NCBI GenBank assembly: GCA_001661245.1
Contig: KV454014.1
Coordinates: forward strand, 1,118,804-1,182,803
From: Pachysolen tannophilus NRRL Y-2460
Lineage: Eukaryota > Ascomycota > Pichiomycetes > Alaninales > Pachysolenaceae
Length of the DNA: 64,000 nucleotides
Reading direction: 5' to 3'
Position 1 is the first letter of the stretch, and each line of letters starts with the position of its first letter. Shown one piece after another: positions 42,925 through 53,800 of this stretch. A program made the position numbers and the translations under genes. The notes under the pieces were generated by a model. It saw nothing but the letters and a program-made list of their open reading frames with translations. It made no database searches and was not told the DNA's origin.

Positions 42925-45900
42925 CTAGTGCTTTTTTATATCATCAAAGATGTTATTTAGAAATGACAATTCTGAGTTATTGGCATGCAAGATTTTCTTT
43001 TGTAATTGTTGATTTTTCTGAAGTTTGAATAATAGGGAAAAATAAGATTTTTTGAACTCTCCGAAATCCTGGAATTTACTCTCTTTATTTGTGGAAGTAG
43101 AAGTTGAATGTGCCTTATCTTTGGTTTGTGGGGTGTCTTCCTGAGGTTCTTGGGATTCTTGAGGTTGTTGAGGTTGCTGAGTTTCTTGAGGTTCTTGGTT
43201 TTTTTTTACTTCAGCAGTTTCTTCATTACTGGCCTTTCCTGTCTTGTACAGTTCTGATTCATCTTCAGTGACATCTTCAGAGATTAGTTCCTTATTCTTT
43301 GGGAATGTAGTAGTATTAGCAGATTCTGCCTTTACACTACTAACAGTCTCTGGAACAGTTACCAGCATAGTGGGTTTATTTTCTAATTTAATACTTGATA
43401 CTTTTGCCAAGTCATTTTCAAAATTTTGGAAAAGTAATAAACTTTCAATAATCCCAACACAGTCCTTTGTAATAATATCATTTTCATGAATATCATGATT
43501 GAAAAAATATTTTGAATTTCCAAGCTTGGATCTTTTATTGTAATAATACTCTTGCTTCAACTTAATATAATCCTTGATGAAATTAGTCAAGACTTTATTC
43601 TTGATCTTATCCCGAACGGATTTTAATTGAGTCTTAGCATAAACAGTTTCCAATTCTTCAAAATAATCCAGATCATCGTTGTCGCTACGGTTTGAATCTT
43701 CTTCATTGTTCTGATGTAAAATCAGAGGCGTCAGTTGTCTTGAAGTTTCACTTCTAGGTTTCTTGCCCGGTTTTTGCTTTATCCTTCCATCCTTGGTCAA
43801 TTTGATACCAGGCGGTAAGTTACTTCTATCAACAACTCTTCCTCTTTTATCCAATACAATATGTCCTGAATCCGTATTTGCGCTAGTTGAGGTATTAACA
43901 TCAACCTCACCACCATCATCAGCTTCAACAATAACATCGGCATTGGTCTCAGTTTTAGTAGCCCTCGAACTCTTAGCACTCTTCGTAGCATTACCGTTAC
44001 TATTAGCTTCACCATCAGCAACGGTTAACTCATCATTCAGCTCAGACTTAATACTACTATTGTTCTTGTTATTGGTGCCGTTTTCATTCAAAGGCATTCT
44101 CTTCTTTCTACCTTTCTTTGTAGCTTTCAGTTTTGCACTACTACTAGTGCCATTAACTCCAGTCCCATCATTGTTGTTAACAACGTTAGATTCCAGATCA
44201 GAAAAGTTATCAACAGCTTCTAAAAACAGCTTCCTCTTCAATTTCATTTGCTCTGCAAATGCAAGTTCTGTTTCTGTATCTCTATCATACACCTCATCAT
44301 TTTCAATATATTCAACTGGAGGAATTTTGTTTTCTCCATCAATATTCTTATCACCAAATGGATTATTTGATAACTCCGTATCTTCTGTAAGATCAGTCTC
44401 AGAAAGCTTGAAAGCTAACCATAAAAATCTTTTAGCTTTATTTTCCGGTTTAACTTTATCATTTAAGAAAATTTCATTTGCTATGGAAAAAGTAATTTTC
44501 TTTTTCTTTAATTTCAGATCTTCCATTTCATCAGTTTTTTCTTTATTACCATCTAAAATGGAACGTCTATCGGGGAAAAATTGTTCACTAATTGGATCTT
44601 CATAATTTGAAATTAAAAAAATTAAACTTATTAAATTAAATTTCAAACTTAAACCAATTGTATCAGCGTTTTTAGCATCATTTGAATCAGATAAATGAGA
44701 CAGTAACAAATTCTGAAATTCTGTATTCGTTTTGATCAAGCTTTCAGTAAACTCTTTATAAGAGCCTGATGGAATTTCAGCATTGAGATCATTAATTGAT
44801 TTCAAAATTGTTTTCAATCTTGGGGTATCTTGTAGTTGTTTAACGGTGTTTGCAGTATAACCACTTCCTCCACCAAGATTTGATGGCATTGGTGTACCAA
44901 ATTCGGAGACTGCTACTTCAGAATCATGCTGAACGGTATCAGTTTCCACGTTACCAGCATTATAGGTCTTGGATAATTTTAAAATATTATCATTGACTTG
45001 TAAAACAGGTATACAATGATAAGTTCTTAATTGTGATCTCATCTCATAATCAAAATTTATCGTTGTGTTTAATCTACCAAAATTTACTAATAAACATAAT
45101 ATAATAAATTTAAAAGCATAGTTTAAATCCAACAGTAATCTTTCTTTTAAGATTTTAGAAATTTTAGAAGATTTTAAAATTGATAATAGGTATAATTCGA
45201 AAAAAGTTAATTTTCCTGAATAACCTTTTGATTGTAATCCTGTGGAGTTATTAATATTATTATCATTATCATTATTTTCCGTTATTGGTACTTCTGGAGG
45301 AGAAAAATCTTTGTTAGGATCCAAACCTTTATTTAATTCATCCCAATAGATAATTTCTTCATCGATAGTGCCAAATGGGTTTGTGAATACTTTTTCATTG
45401 TTGCACAAGAGATTTTTAAAAAATTCAAATTGAATATCGCTTCTCCATAATGGCTCACTATCTTTCTTTTTTATGTGCCTTGTTCTAGAATTAACCAGAG
45501 GAGAACGCAGATTTTCATCTTTTGAAGGAGATGTTGAAGCGGTAATTGTTCCACCTGTGGTAGAAGAAACAGGTATAGATACAGATCCAGGCAGCAGTGG
45601 AAGCAGCAGCAGCAGCAGTGATGACAACAGTGACGACAGCAGCGACGACAGCACCTGCTCATCTTTTACTCCAACATCTTTTACTCCAACATCATCTGAC
45701 AGGGACGAGACGCTCTTTCGTTTTTTTTTCGAATGTTGTTGATTTTCTTTTGTTGAGTTTGGTTCTTTATGTTTTCTCTTATGAGATAATAGCACTCTTT
45801 TACTAGGTGTGGATCCAATTTGATCTGCTGAAGGCACTGATCCATTTGTCGTATTAGCCGGTGTACTTGTATTACTATCATCTATAGGTGGATATTGATC

Positions 45901-46443
45901 TTGATTTTGATCTTGATGTACATCTGTATGAATTCCATATAACGGACGTGAAGGTGTATTAATATTTGATTCTGCTGGTAGTACTTGAGACTGTGACAGT
46001 AATTGTGATTCTTCATCTATTGTAGTATTATTGGTATTATTTATAATTGTTGTATTTGCAGTTATATTATTTAAAACTGTATCATCATTATTTTGATTAT
46101 TATTATTATTATTATTATTATCATCATTAGTTAATAAACTTGAAATTGAAAATTTATTACTATTACTATTATTACTATTATTATTCACGACCGAGTTAAT
46201 CGAGTTTGTATTGACATTTGAAATAATTGGCGGATGAACTTGAGATGAGAATTGATTATTGTGCGGCACAGTAGCTTTAATCTGTTGTTGTTGTTGTTGT
46301 TGTTGAAACTGTGATTCTTGCGGTTTAGAAACAGCGCTTAATGGTGTATTAATATTATTATTAATATTAACATTGTTATTATTATTATTATTATTATTGG
46401 GATGATCGTTATCGTGAACCGGATCATAACGAAGTTGAGACAT
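42925..46443 (-). CDS. IES1: INO80 chromatin-remodelling complex subunit Ies1
   Basis: An 1172-residue nuclear protein, much longer than S. cerevisiae Ies1 (692) because of Asn/Gln and Ser-rich insertions. The conserved core lies at about residues 325-470: EPLWRSDIQFEFFKNLL, then LTFFELYLLSILKSSKISKILKERL and CLLVNFGRLNTTINFDYEMRSQLRTYHCIP (given here in pieces). A second conserved motif, NLPPGIKLTKDGRIKQKPGKKP, is near residue 880. Ies1 belongs to the fungal INO80 complex. Residues 265-284 form an odd Leu/Ser run coded by eleven CTG codons mixed with TCG and TCA. CTG is otherwise rare in this window but is comparatively frequent throughout this gene. The middle holds an acidic and Lys-rich disordered region. 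Confidence 0.85.
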   Translation of the reverse strand: MSQLRYDPVHDNDHPNNNNNNNNNVNINNNINTPLSAVSKPQESQFQQQQQQQQIKATVPHNNQFSSQVHPPIISNVNTNSINSVVNNNSNNSNSNKFSISSLLTNDDNNNNNNNNQNNDDTVLNNITANTTIINNTNNTTIDEESQLLSQSQVLPAESNINTPSRPLYGIHTDVHQDQNQDQYPPIDDSNTSTPANTTNGSVPSADQIGSTPSKRVLLSHKRKHKEPNSTKENQQHSKKKRKSVSSLSDDVGVKDVGVKDEQVLSSLLSSLLSSLLLLLLPLLPGSVSIPVSSTTGGTITASTSPSKDENLRSPLVNSRTRHIKKKDSEPLWRSDIQFEFFKNLLCNNEKVFTNPFGTIDEEIIYWDELNKGLDPNKDFSPPEVPITENNDNDNNINNSTGLQSKGYSGKLTFFELYLLSILKSSKISKILKERLLLDLNYAFKFIILCLLVNFGRLNTTINFDYEMRSQLRTYHCIPVLQVNDNILKLSKTYNAGNVETDTVQHDSEVAVSEFGTPMPSNLGGGSGYTANTVKQLQDTPRLKTILKSINDLNAEIPSGSYKEFTESLIKTNTEFQNLLLSHLSDSNDAKNADTIGLSLKFNLISLIFLISNYEDPISEQFFPDRRSILDGNKEKTDEMEDLKLKKKKITFSIANEIFLNDKVKPENKAKRFLWLAFKLSETDLTEDTELSNNPFGDKNIDGENKIPPVEYIENDEVYDRDTETELAFAEQMKLKRKLFLEAVDNFSDLESNVVNNNDGTGVNGTSSSAKLKATKKGRKKRMPLNENGTNNKNNSSIKSELNDELTVADGEANSNGNATKSAKSSRATKTETNADVIVEADDGGEVDVNTSTSANTDSGHIVLDKRGRVVDRSNLPPGIKLTKDGRIKQKPGKKPRSETSRQLTPLILHQNNEEDSNRSDNDDLDYFEELETVYAKTQLKSVRDKIKNKVLTNFIKDYIKLKQEYYYNKRSKLGNSKYFFNHDIHENDIITKDCVGIIESLLLFQNFENDLAKVSSIKLENKPTMLVTVPETVSSVKAESANTTTFPKNKELISEDVTEDESELYKTGKASNEETAEVKKNQEPQETQQPQQPQESQEPQEDTPQTKDKAHSTSTSTNKESKFQDFGEFKKSYFSLLFKLQKNQQLQKKILHANNSELSFLNNIFDDIKKH

Positions 46444-46580
46444 TGTTCAAAAAAAATTAAATTGATGATAATTTCTTTTTTAACTTTCCAATCTAATGTA
46501 TTTAAAGATTTAATATACAAATACAAAATTGACCCTACTCAATTCAATTCTAAGTTCACAATTAAAATATACACCACCTG

Positions 46581-46640
<60 letters not shown>

Positions 46641-46923
46641 TTTTTTCTTTTTCTCATATTTTTGCACTTTTAATTACTTTTATAGTAATAAATAATAAGT
46701 TAAAAATTGAAAAAGTGTTGAAAAGAAAGAAAATAAAACAAAAGAATTTATTCTACTGACACGGGTAATAATTAGTTAAATAATAAAAGATTACTTACAA
46801 ATTATTATAATGAGTTATTAGAAAGATGATATATTGTTATAATAAATAAATAAATAAATAAATAATAAATAAATAAATAAATAATAAGTAAATTATGATA
46901 TGGCGCTTAATTTTGAATCTTGT
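46444..46923. repeat. IES1 upstream region: T50 homopolymer and (AAAT)n repeat
   Basis: A run of 50 uninterrupted T lies at 46588-46637, the longest homopolymer in the window outside the gap flanks. An AAAT-type tetranucleotide repeat fills about 46842-46886, next to the 3' end of the NDUFA2 gene. No gene seen. Confidence 0.75.
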
Positions 46924-47302
46924 TTATTTGCATAAACCTTTAATTGTATTTTCAATATCACTTATTGATAAACCTTCTAAATTTGTCTTTACTTCTCTGC
47001 CAAATTCATATCTTGTTGTTAAAGTTGGAGGAACTCCATAAGCTTCTCTTATCAAAATAGGTAATGCTGGATTTGCCTTTTTAATCAATGGATACTTTGA
47101 TATTAAAAATTGTCTAACAAAAAAAAATTGTTTTATATATATATATATATATAGTTAGCGTTAAATTATATTGAAATAGACAAAAAGAAAGAAAGAAAAA
47201 AAAAAAGGTTTATTCTTACCTTAATGGCACTGATGCTTCGCCAGTTTGCGATAGGAAAAACCTTAATTCCTTAACCGCCGTAGGAAAAATAGATGCAGAC
47301 AT
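46924..47302 (-). CDS. Complex I 10.5-kDa subunit (NDUFA2/NI8M/B8), two exons
   Basis: Spliced coding sequence: exon 1 is 47302 down to 47220 (83 nt) and exon 2 is 47113 down to 46924 (190 nt), giving 90 residues. The protein starts MSASIFPTAVKELRFF. It continues across the junction as LRQFLISKYPLIKKANP, then ALPILIREAYGVPPTLTTRY, EFGREV and a C-terminal helix ending KGLCK. This is the NDUFA2 thioredoxin-like fold, an accessory subunit of NADH:ubiquinone oxidoreductase in mitochondria, and the length is normal for the family. Its presence implies a proton-pumping complex I, which S. cerevisiae and relatives lack. It is divergent from YME2, also mitochondrial. Confidence 0.92.
47114..47219 (-). 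other. Spliceosomal intron of the NDUFA2 gene (106 nt)
   Basis: The 5' site reads GTAAGA and the 3' site TTGTTAG, both on the minus strand. A branch-site candidate GCTAAC lies at 47154-47159, close to the yeast TACTAAC. Removal joins codon AG|A (Arg) and restores the conserved RQFL motif, which supports the boundaries. Confidence 0.88.
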
Positions 47303-48012
47303 TGAAAATAAAAAAATAAAATAATAATAATGGTTTCCAATTAAATATATATATATATATATATTTATATATAATTAACCGCTGTTACAATTAATTTGTA
47401 ATGTGGAGAGATTTGTTCTATAATAATAAAAAAAAAGAAAACGATAAAATATAATGGCAGCCAGTACACTACTATTACGTACCACTAAACAATTATTTTA
47501 CGCGCTCACCGCAGATGCGCTGCGCACTTTGGTATTTTTTTTTCTTCCTTTTAATTATAAAGTAAGGAAAAATGCGGTACGCGTAATGGGAAAAGTAATG
47601 CGCTCTAAACACGCACGCTAAAGCGCCCGCTTTTAGTTTCACACATAAGATTGCTTGCTCTTCTCTTTTTATAAAGTTGATATCAGATCTTAATAGATGC
47701 AATAATAAGTTAAATATAATTAAAAGATCTTCCTTTCATCATTATTCAAAATTTATATGGTAATAAGAAAAATTTCAATCTTTTGAGTTATTTTAATCTT
47801 TTCTTTTCTTTTTTTTTCCCCTTTTGCTTTTTTGCTTTTTGGTGTTGGTTTAGAGAATTGAATTGACGTAATTTATTTCATAAAAGTTTTAATTACTAGT
47901 TTTCTTGTATGGTTTAAAGTAGTAGTGTCAAGTTGAATTATATTTATATATATATATAATTAATTAATTATTTGGTATTCTAGTTGGACTTTTTTTTTTA
48001 CTTTCTTTAAGG
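47303..48012. promoter_or_regulatory. NDUFA2-YME2 divergent promoter rich in GCGC elements
   Basis: A patch at 47500-47640 is unusually CG-dense for this DNA. It contains TGCGCACTTT at 47521-47530, AAAATGCGGTACGC at 47569-47582 (exact match to the TAF3 promoter), TACGCGTA at 47578-47585 and several further GCGC steps. TA repeats flank it at 47346-47363 and 47945-47959. Confidence 0.55.
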
Positions 48013-50598
48013 ATGAAGGTACTCAATGGATGTAGGGTGATGAAGGGAAGACCTTTAATTACAATGAAGAGATTTTCTTCAATTAATTTGGTGTTGCCCT
48101 CACGCAATTATTACATGTCTAAAAAATTAATAAATAAATCAATGATATTACAACAACAATTTATGATAAGACATCAATCAACAATTTCTTCTACAATTGG
48201 TAATATTAATGATAGTCAAACTCTGTCAGATGCTGCATTACAAGCAGATACGGATTTAGGGGATGATGATACTACAGAAAATACAGGTGTGATTAAAAAG
48301 GAAAAAGAAGAAACTTTATTATATTTTGATCATATTTTCCCATATATTTCAACAAAATGGGATTTAACTCAATATTTATTTTCATCAATTTTTTTCAGTA
48401 AAAATGAAAATTATGTTAAAAATAGAATATTGGATTTATGTAAAACAGATTTAGATCCAATAAATTCTTTAAATATTACATCAATTCAATTGATGAAAAG
48501 AGATGGTGGAGCTTTTGTAAAATTTCAAGTTCCAATTGGTGAAACAGTTCAAAATTTTAATAAAAAAATATTGAAAAATGTTTCTGAAAAACAAAGAAAT
48601 TTTAATTTATTAAATTATTTTATTCAACCAAGATGTTTCCCAGTAAAAGGAATTCCTTGGATTGAAGATTTAAGACGTTTTCCAACAAATAAAATTAAAA
48701 TTTCATTTAGAGGTCCAGATTTAACTCAAGAAGAATTATATTTACTTTTTAGAAGATATGGATTGATTCATGATATAATTCCTCCAAAACCAGATTCAAA
48801 AGATATTCCAAGATTTGCTTTTATAATTTTCCGTTCAGCAAGAGCTGCAATTGCTGCTAAAAATTGTATTAATGGTTTAAAATTAAATGATACAATTTTA
48901 CATATTCAATATGAAAAAATCTTTAGAGAAAATTTAATAAGAAATTTTTTATTTGAACATACTAGACTTGCAATTCCAGCAATTTTAGCCTTAACTGCTG
49001 CTTTAGCCTTTATAATTTTTGAACCAATTAGAGAATGGTGTGTTAAAGAAAAAATTTCTCAAAGATATTCTTTAAAAAATAGTACTTATTATAAAAAACT
49101 GTTAGAAATAAGTAATTTTACAACTTCAAAATTTAAAGAAATTCTTTATTATGAAAAATCAACAAGTAATATTAAATCAGCAAGTTCACTATGGCTGGAA
49201 AGGTATCAAAAGATTAAAGAGTTAAAATTATGGATTGAAGAAAATGTTAATACTTTTATCATAGTTCAAGGTCCTAGAGGTAGTGGTAAACATGAAATGG
49301 TTGTAGATCATACATTAAGAGGTAGAGAAAATGTATTGATTTTAGATTGTGATAGCCTTTTAAATGCAAGAAATGATACTAAATTAATCCAAGCAACTTC
49401 TCAACAATTGGGTTATTTCCCAGTTTTCCCATGGTTAAATTCCATATCTACTTTTATCGATTTAGGTGTTCAAGGTTTAACTGGTCAAAAGTCAGGAATT
49501 AGTGAATCGAAGGAACAACTGGTTAAAAATATGTTAAATACTTCATTAATGGCAATAAGAGACTTGAGTTTAGAACATTATTCAAGTGAAGTTGTAGTAG
49601 ACAATAGCGAAAAAATTGGAAGTGGTTCATCACAGGAAAAGACAACATATGTATTGAAAGAAGAAGATTATTTACAGCAGCATCCTGAATGTAAACCTGT
49701 TGTTGTTATTGATAGATTTCAACCAACTAGAAAAGCATCTGAGAGAAATGCTTTTGTATATAAAGAAATTGCAGATTGGGCAGCAAATTTAATTTCTATG
49801 AATGTTGCACATGTTATTTTTATAAGTGATGATATTGGTTCTCCTACTTTCTTGAGTGATTCACTTCCAAATCAAATTTTCAAAGTTTCTACCCTTTCAG
49901 ATGCATCTGAGGAGAATGCAAAACAATATGTTTTAAGTCAACTTCACGATCAGATATCATCACCAGCTTTATTAAAGGAATTAGATACTTCTATTAAGCC
50001 TCTAGGGGGTAGAATGTTAGATCTTCAGGCTTATATTAGACGTATTAAAAGTGGCGAATCTCCACAGGAAGCTCTCAGTGAAATGATCAACCAGACAGCA
50101 GAGCAATTAACTCAAATGTTCATTAACCGGAATTCCTCCGAATTCCAGCTTGCTCATGCTTGGATTATCATGAAAGCATTGGGTAGTAGAGATAGTATTA
50201 GTTTTGGTGAAATTGCTGTTCACCCATTGTTTAAAGGAAAGCCAAATGAAATATTATCTGTTTTGGAAAGGATGGAATTGATATTGTTGATTAAAGATAG
50301 AGGTTTAGTTAAAGAGATAAGAGCAGGAAAACCATTGTTCAAGGCTAGTTTCAATAACTTGATTTCAGATGAAAAGATCTTCAAAGAAATTGAAATCAAG
50401 TATAACTTCCAGCTTATCGGTTTTGAAAACGACAGAATTAGTGGTTGGGTTGAAGAAATAAATAAATTTGGAGAATACGGTGATTTGAGTAACTCTAAGA
50501 TATATAAACCAAGATTGGAATATCTAGCTGAAAAAATAAGGTTGAGTACAGAAGCAATTATTAATGCAGAAAAACAAATTTCTTATTTAAGTAAATAA
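48013..50598 (+). CDS. YME2: Mitochondrial inner-membrane protein Yme2
   Basis: An 861-residue protein, close to S. cerevisiae Yme2 (850). A basic presequence covers about 60 residues. An RRM-like domain lies at about 225-305 (KIKISFRGPDLTQEELYLLF...). A single membrane span follows at about 320-338 (IPAILALTAALAFIIF). The intermembrane-space part has a Walker A-like motif VQGPRGSGKHE near 418-428 and the sequence KPVVVIDRF near 560. Yme2 affects mitochondrial DNA nucleoid maintenance and inner-membrane organisation. The start is the first ATG after the T-rich leader. Domain order and length all fit. Confidence 0.92.
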   Translation: MKVLNGCRVMKGRPLITMKRFSSINLVLPSRNYYMSKKLINKSMILQQQFMIRHQSTISSTIGNINDSQTLSDAALQADTDLGDDDTTENTGVIKKEKEETLLYFDHIFPYISTKWDLTQYLFSSIFFSKNENYVKNRILDLCKTDLDPINSLNITSIQLMKRDGGAFVKFQVPIGETVQNFNKKILKNVSEKQRNFNLLNYFIQPRCFPVKGIPWIEDLRRFPTNKIKISFRGPDLTQEELYLLFRRYGLIHDIIPPKPDSKDIPRFAFIIFRSARAAIAAKNCINGLKLNDTILHIQYEKIFRENLIRNFLFEHTRLAIPAILALTAALAFIIFEPIREWCVKEKISQRYSLKNSTYYKKLLEISNFTTSKFKEILYYEKSTSNIKSASSLWLERYQKIKELKLWIEENVNTFIIVQGPRGSGKHEMVVDHTLRGRENVLILDCDSLLNARNDTKLIQATSQQLGYFPVFPWLNSISTFIDLGVQGLTGQKSGISESKEQLVKNMLNTSLMAIRDLSLEHYSSEVVVDNSEKIGSGSSQEKTTYVLKEEDYLQQHPECKPVVVIDRFQPTRKASERNAFVYKEIADWAANLISMNVAHVIFISDDIGSPTFLSDSLPNQIFKVSTLSDASEENAKQYVLSQLHDQISSPALLKELDTSIKPLGGRMLDLQAYIRRIKSGESPQEALSEMINQTAEQLTQMFINRNSSEFQLAHAWIIMKALGSRDSISFGEIAVHPLFKGKPNEILSVLERMELILLIKDRGLVKEIRAGKPLFKASFNNLISDEKIFKEIEIKYNFQLIGFENDRISGWVEEINKFGEYGDLSNSKIYKPRLEYLAEKIRLSTEAIINAEKQISYLSK

Positions 50599-50879
50599 AA
50601 ATATTATATTTTCATTCCTTTATATTTAGTTTATTTGAAAATTTTTGTTTTAATTATTCATTAATCATTCACTTAACTATTATCGTTACTATAAACATAG
50701 TTTTTTTTTTTGTTGTTCTTCATTATTATTGTCCTTTTATGTATGATTTTCAAACTATATAGCAGTTATTTTCAAAACAATTTTTTTGATTTCTTCTTTA
50801 AAATTCATTACTAGAAGTAGAACTGAAAAATTTGGCAAGTAGCGAATAAAGTCACATCAATTTTCATTTTCTTTTATAT

Positions 50880-53800
50880 TCATTCACTTTCATCATCATC
50901 ATTATCATCATCATTATCTGGATTTGCAATAAACAACTTCAATTTATTGTCATTACCAGGCATGTAGCTTACAACACTTTCTTTCCGCCTAATACCGGAC
51001 GTGTTACTCTCAATCTCACTAGTACTAATAGCATCATCTAAATCATCAAAATTAGTAGGGTGATGACTTTGTAATTGGGTGACCAAGTCGTCATCGTAAA
51101 AAAGATCATTACCCTCATTATTAATATCGGCCGAAGACGTTTTATATTTCAATAACATTCCACTGTTATTCTGTTGGCTACTCGAAGAATCCAGGGAGTT
51201 GGAATTAACTGAATTTAATTCGGAAGTGATTGCAGGGTTAACAAATCCCGATAACTGAGTATGAGCTAAAGCATTACCTCCGTTTCCAGCAGACATGGAA
51301 GCTTCTCCATTATCTGCTTCTTCGTCAATCTCACTTGATAACAATCTCGGTTTCAAATTCCCGTGCTTGATATCGCTACTAGTCATGACACCCTTCTTGA
51401 ATAAAGACATCGATCCTCCTACCGATTTATAGTATCTCGAAGATGGAGTATTTATTGATAGCGGTGAAAGTTTCTTCTTTTGAGATTCCGGCCTTATAGC
51501 AAGTGGTAAACCCCATTTTGACGATGGTGCATTACTGTAAGCAGTTCCGGCTTTTCTTCTAATGGCCATGATATAAGCAGACTTCTTACCTTCTCCTGGA
51601 TGAACTACCAGCTTTGGAACTACTTTGCGCGTATCTGATCTTCCAGCTTCAGCATTAGTATTAACTTTGTCAGAATTAGAAGCAATTGGATCGCAATGAG
51701 TGGGAGGAACGACCGAATTTATACTGAAATTGGTTGAAGTTTTTGGTGATAACACTGGTTGGGGCAATTCATCTTGCTGAATCGGCGCGTTGTCAACAAA
51801 TATAGTTTGTTGTGGTTTACTTACCGATAATGACCTCCCTGTTCTTCCTGTGACTGGCACATCTGGAGGTTCTCTTCTGACTTTCCTTTTAGGAGTGGTC
51901 GACGTAATAGGCTGTTGAATAGAAGGTAATATTAGTTCCTGAGACAAGTCTCGATGCATCTCGTTATCATCCATTGTCGGATATGGTTCTACGTTTCCCA
52001 ACATGGAACTCTTCAGATCTGAATAAGAAACTGGAGCCACTGTAACCTCTTCTCTTCTGTCATAGGCATCAGCAAATTGCTGCCCCTCATTTGGAGTTAT
52101 CACGGATGAACTCGATAGCTTTCTAGGTTGTTGATCTGATTTCGAAATAGCAGCAGGAACTTCTAAATTTTGGTGTTTCTCGTTAAATTCGTCTATGTCA
52201 ACAGTTCCAAAATATGAATTTCTTGCATCAGCAACATTTTGGTCCAATTTTTTTTTGTATTCATCAGAATCCTCATCATCAGTTATATTATTGGTTATTA
52301 TCATTCTTTTCGGTGTCGTATCATCAGGTTGTTCAAATGGAGAGTAAAAGGGCGATCTTGCAGTAAATCTTAACTCATCATTGGCAGAATCTTCATCTTC
52401 CAAATAAGGATTGACGCCATCATTATAGTAATCATTTTTATTTTCGGGTTGTCTATTTATTTTATTCTCATCAATTTCTTCATTTGAATTATTATTAAGG
52501 TGAGGTGGTTGTATCGACGAACTGTCTAATTCAGGTTTGGTAACTGCATAGTAATTACTATTTATGTCAGCATTCCAAGGTGGCAAAGGGTCTGGATCAT
52601 AAGGTATTTGGTCGTCAAAATTCGAGGGACTACCAGACTCTCTGTCAAATGTTGGCGACAGAAGATGAATTTTCAGAGCACCGACCTTATTATCAATTGG
52701 TTCCTGATCGTTATTGAAATTAACGTTAACACATATTGAGCCTTTGTCGCTGATTTCATTATCAGAAGTGCCTTCTTGATCATCTATGAAAACCATGGAA
52801 CTTCTTTGTTTCAAAGATTGCGGTGAATTTTCATAATCAAAGTGCCGATCAACTGGTTCATTACTTTCTTCAACGTTACTAAAAGAGGTGTCAATAGTAT
52901 CCATTATATAAGGAGAAACCTCAAATGCATCAATATCGACAACATTGATATCATCGTTATCAGTATTATTATTAGGATGATCTGAATCAATTTCCTTTCC
53001 ATCTTTTTTATTCTGTTCCAAGCCATCATCAACATCAAAGTACTCATCATCAGAGACGGTATTGGAAAGACTAAGGTTATTAGTATTAGCTGTTGTAAAA
53101 GTGGTAGAATTTTGTTTGTCATCTCTCCCCTTGTCAGCTGTTTGCAAATCAGTTTTCAAAATTTTTAAATTGTGTTGGGGTTGAGCGCCAATTTTTTCGG
53201 TTTCATCATTTGAGTTCCCAACAATTGAATGTAAATCAATAAATGCCAAATCCTTTCTATTTATTGTAAATAAGTTTAAGTTGTCATTTTTTTGTTTATT
53301 ACCATAATCTTCGTTGGTTTCTTCCCTTATGAGTTCAGTGGGTTGAAATTGTGAATCTTCTTCTAATTTATTAGTATTGAAATTAGACTCTGTCACAAGT
53401 GACGAGTCTCTACTGTGAGATAAAAATTGGTCAACTTTTTTGTTCAAGCTTTGGTTTCTTTTCAATAAAGTACTTAATTTTTCAGTTTCTTCGTCTTCTT
53501 GTTTTACAGTTTCAGTATTGTATGCGAGTTTGCTACCATTAGCATTGCCATTACCATTAGCATTTATTTGGTCACTGCTACTATTATTACTATCGATTTT
53601 CCTTTTTTCTGCATTTGATGTAGAGATTGGAGAATATACGCTTGATGTAAGTGTCACTGGAGTCGCTAAAGAGTGTACATTTGCAGATGGCAGTGATGAT
53701 TCATTATCTAGGGATGTCTTCAATTTGCTTAAATGTGGTTGTTGTTGTTTTTGTTGTAGTTGTTGTTGTTGCTTTTCTGCTGCTTCTGTTTCCGATGGAG

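Noticed and set aside
43763-44605. 280-codon open frame antisense to IES1
   Set aside because: It is the hydrophobic mirror of a Lys/Asp/Ser-rich coding region and has no independent support.
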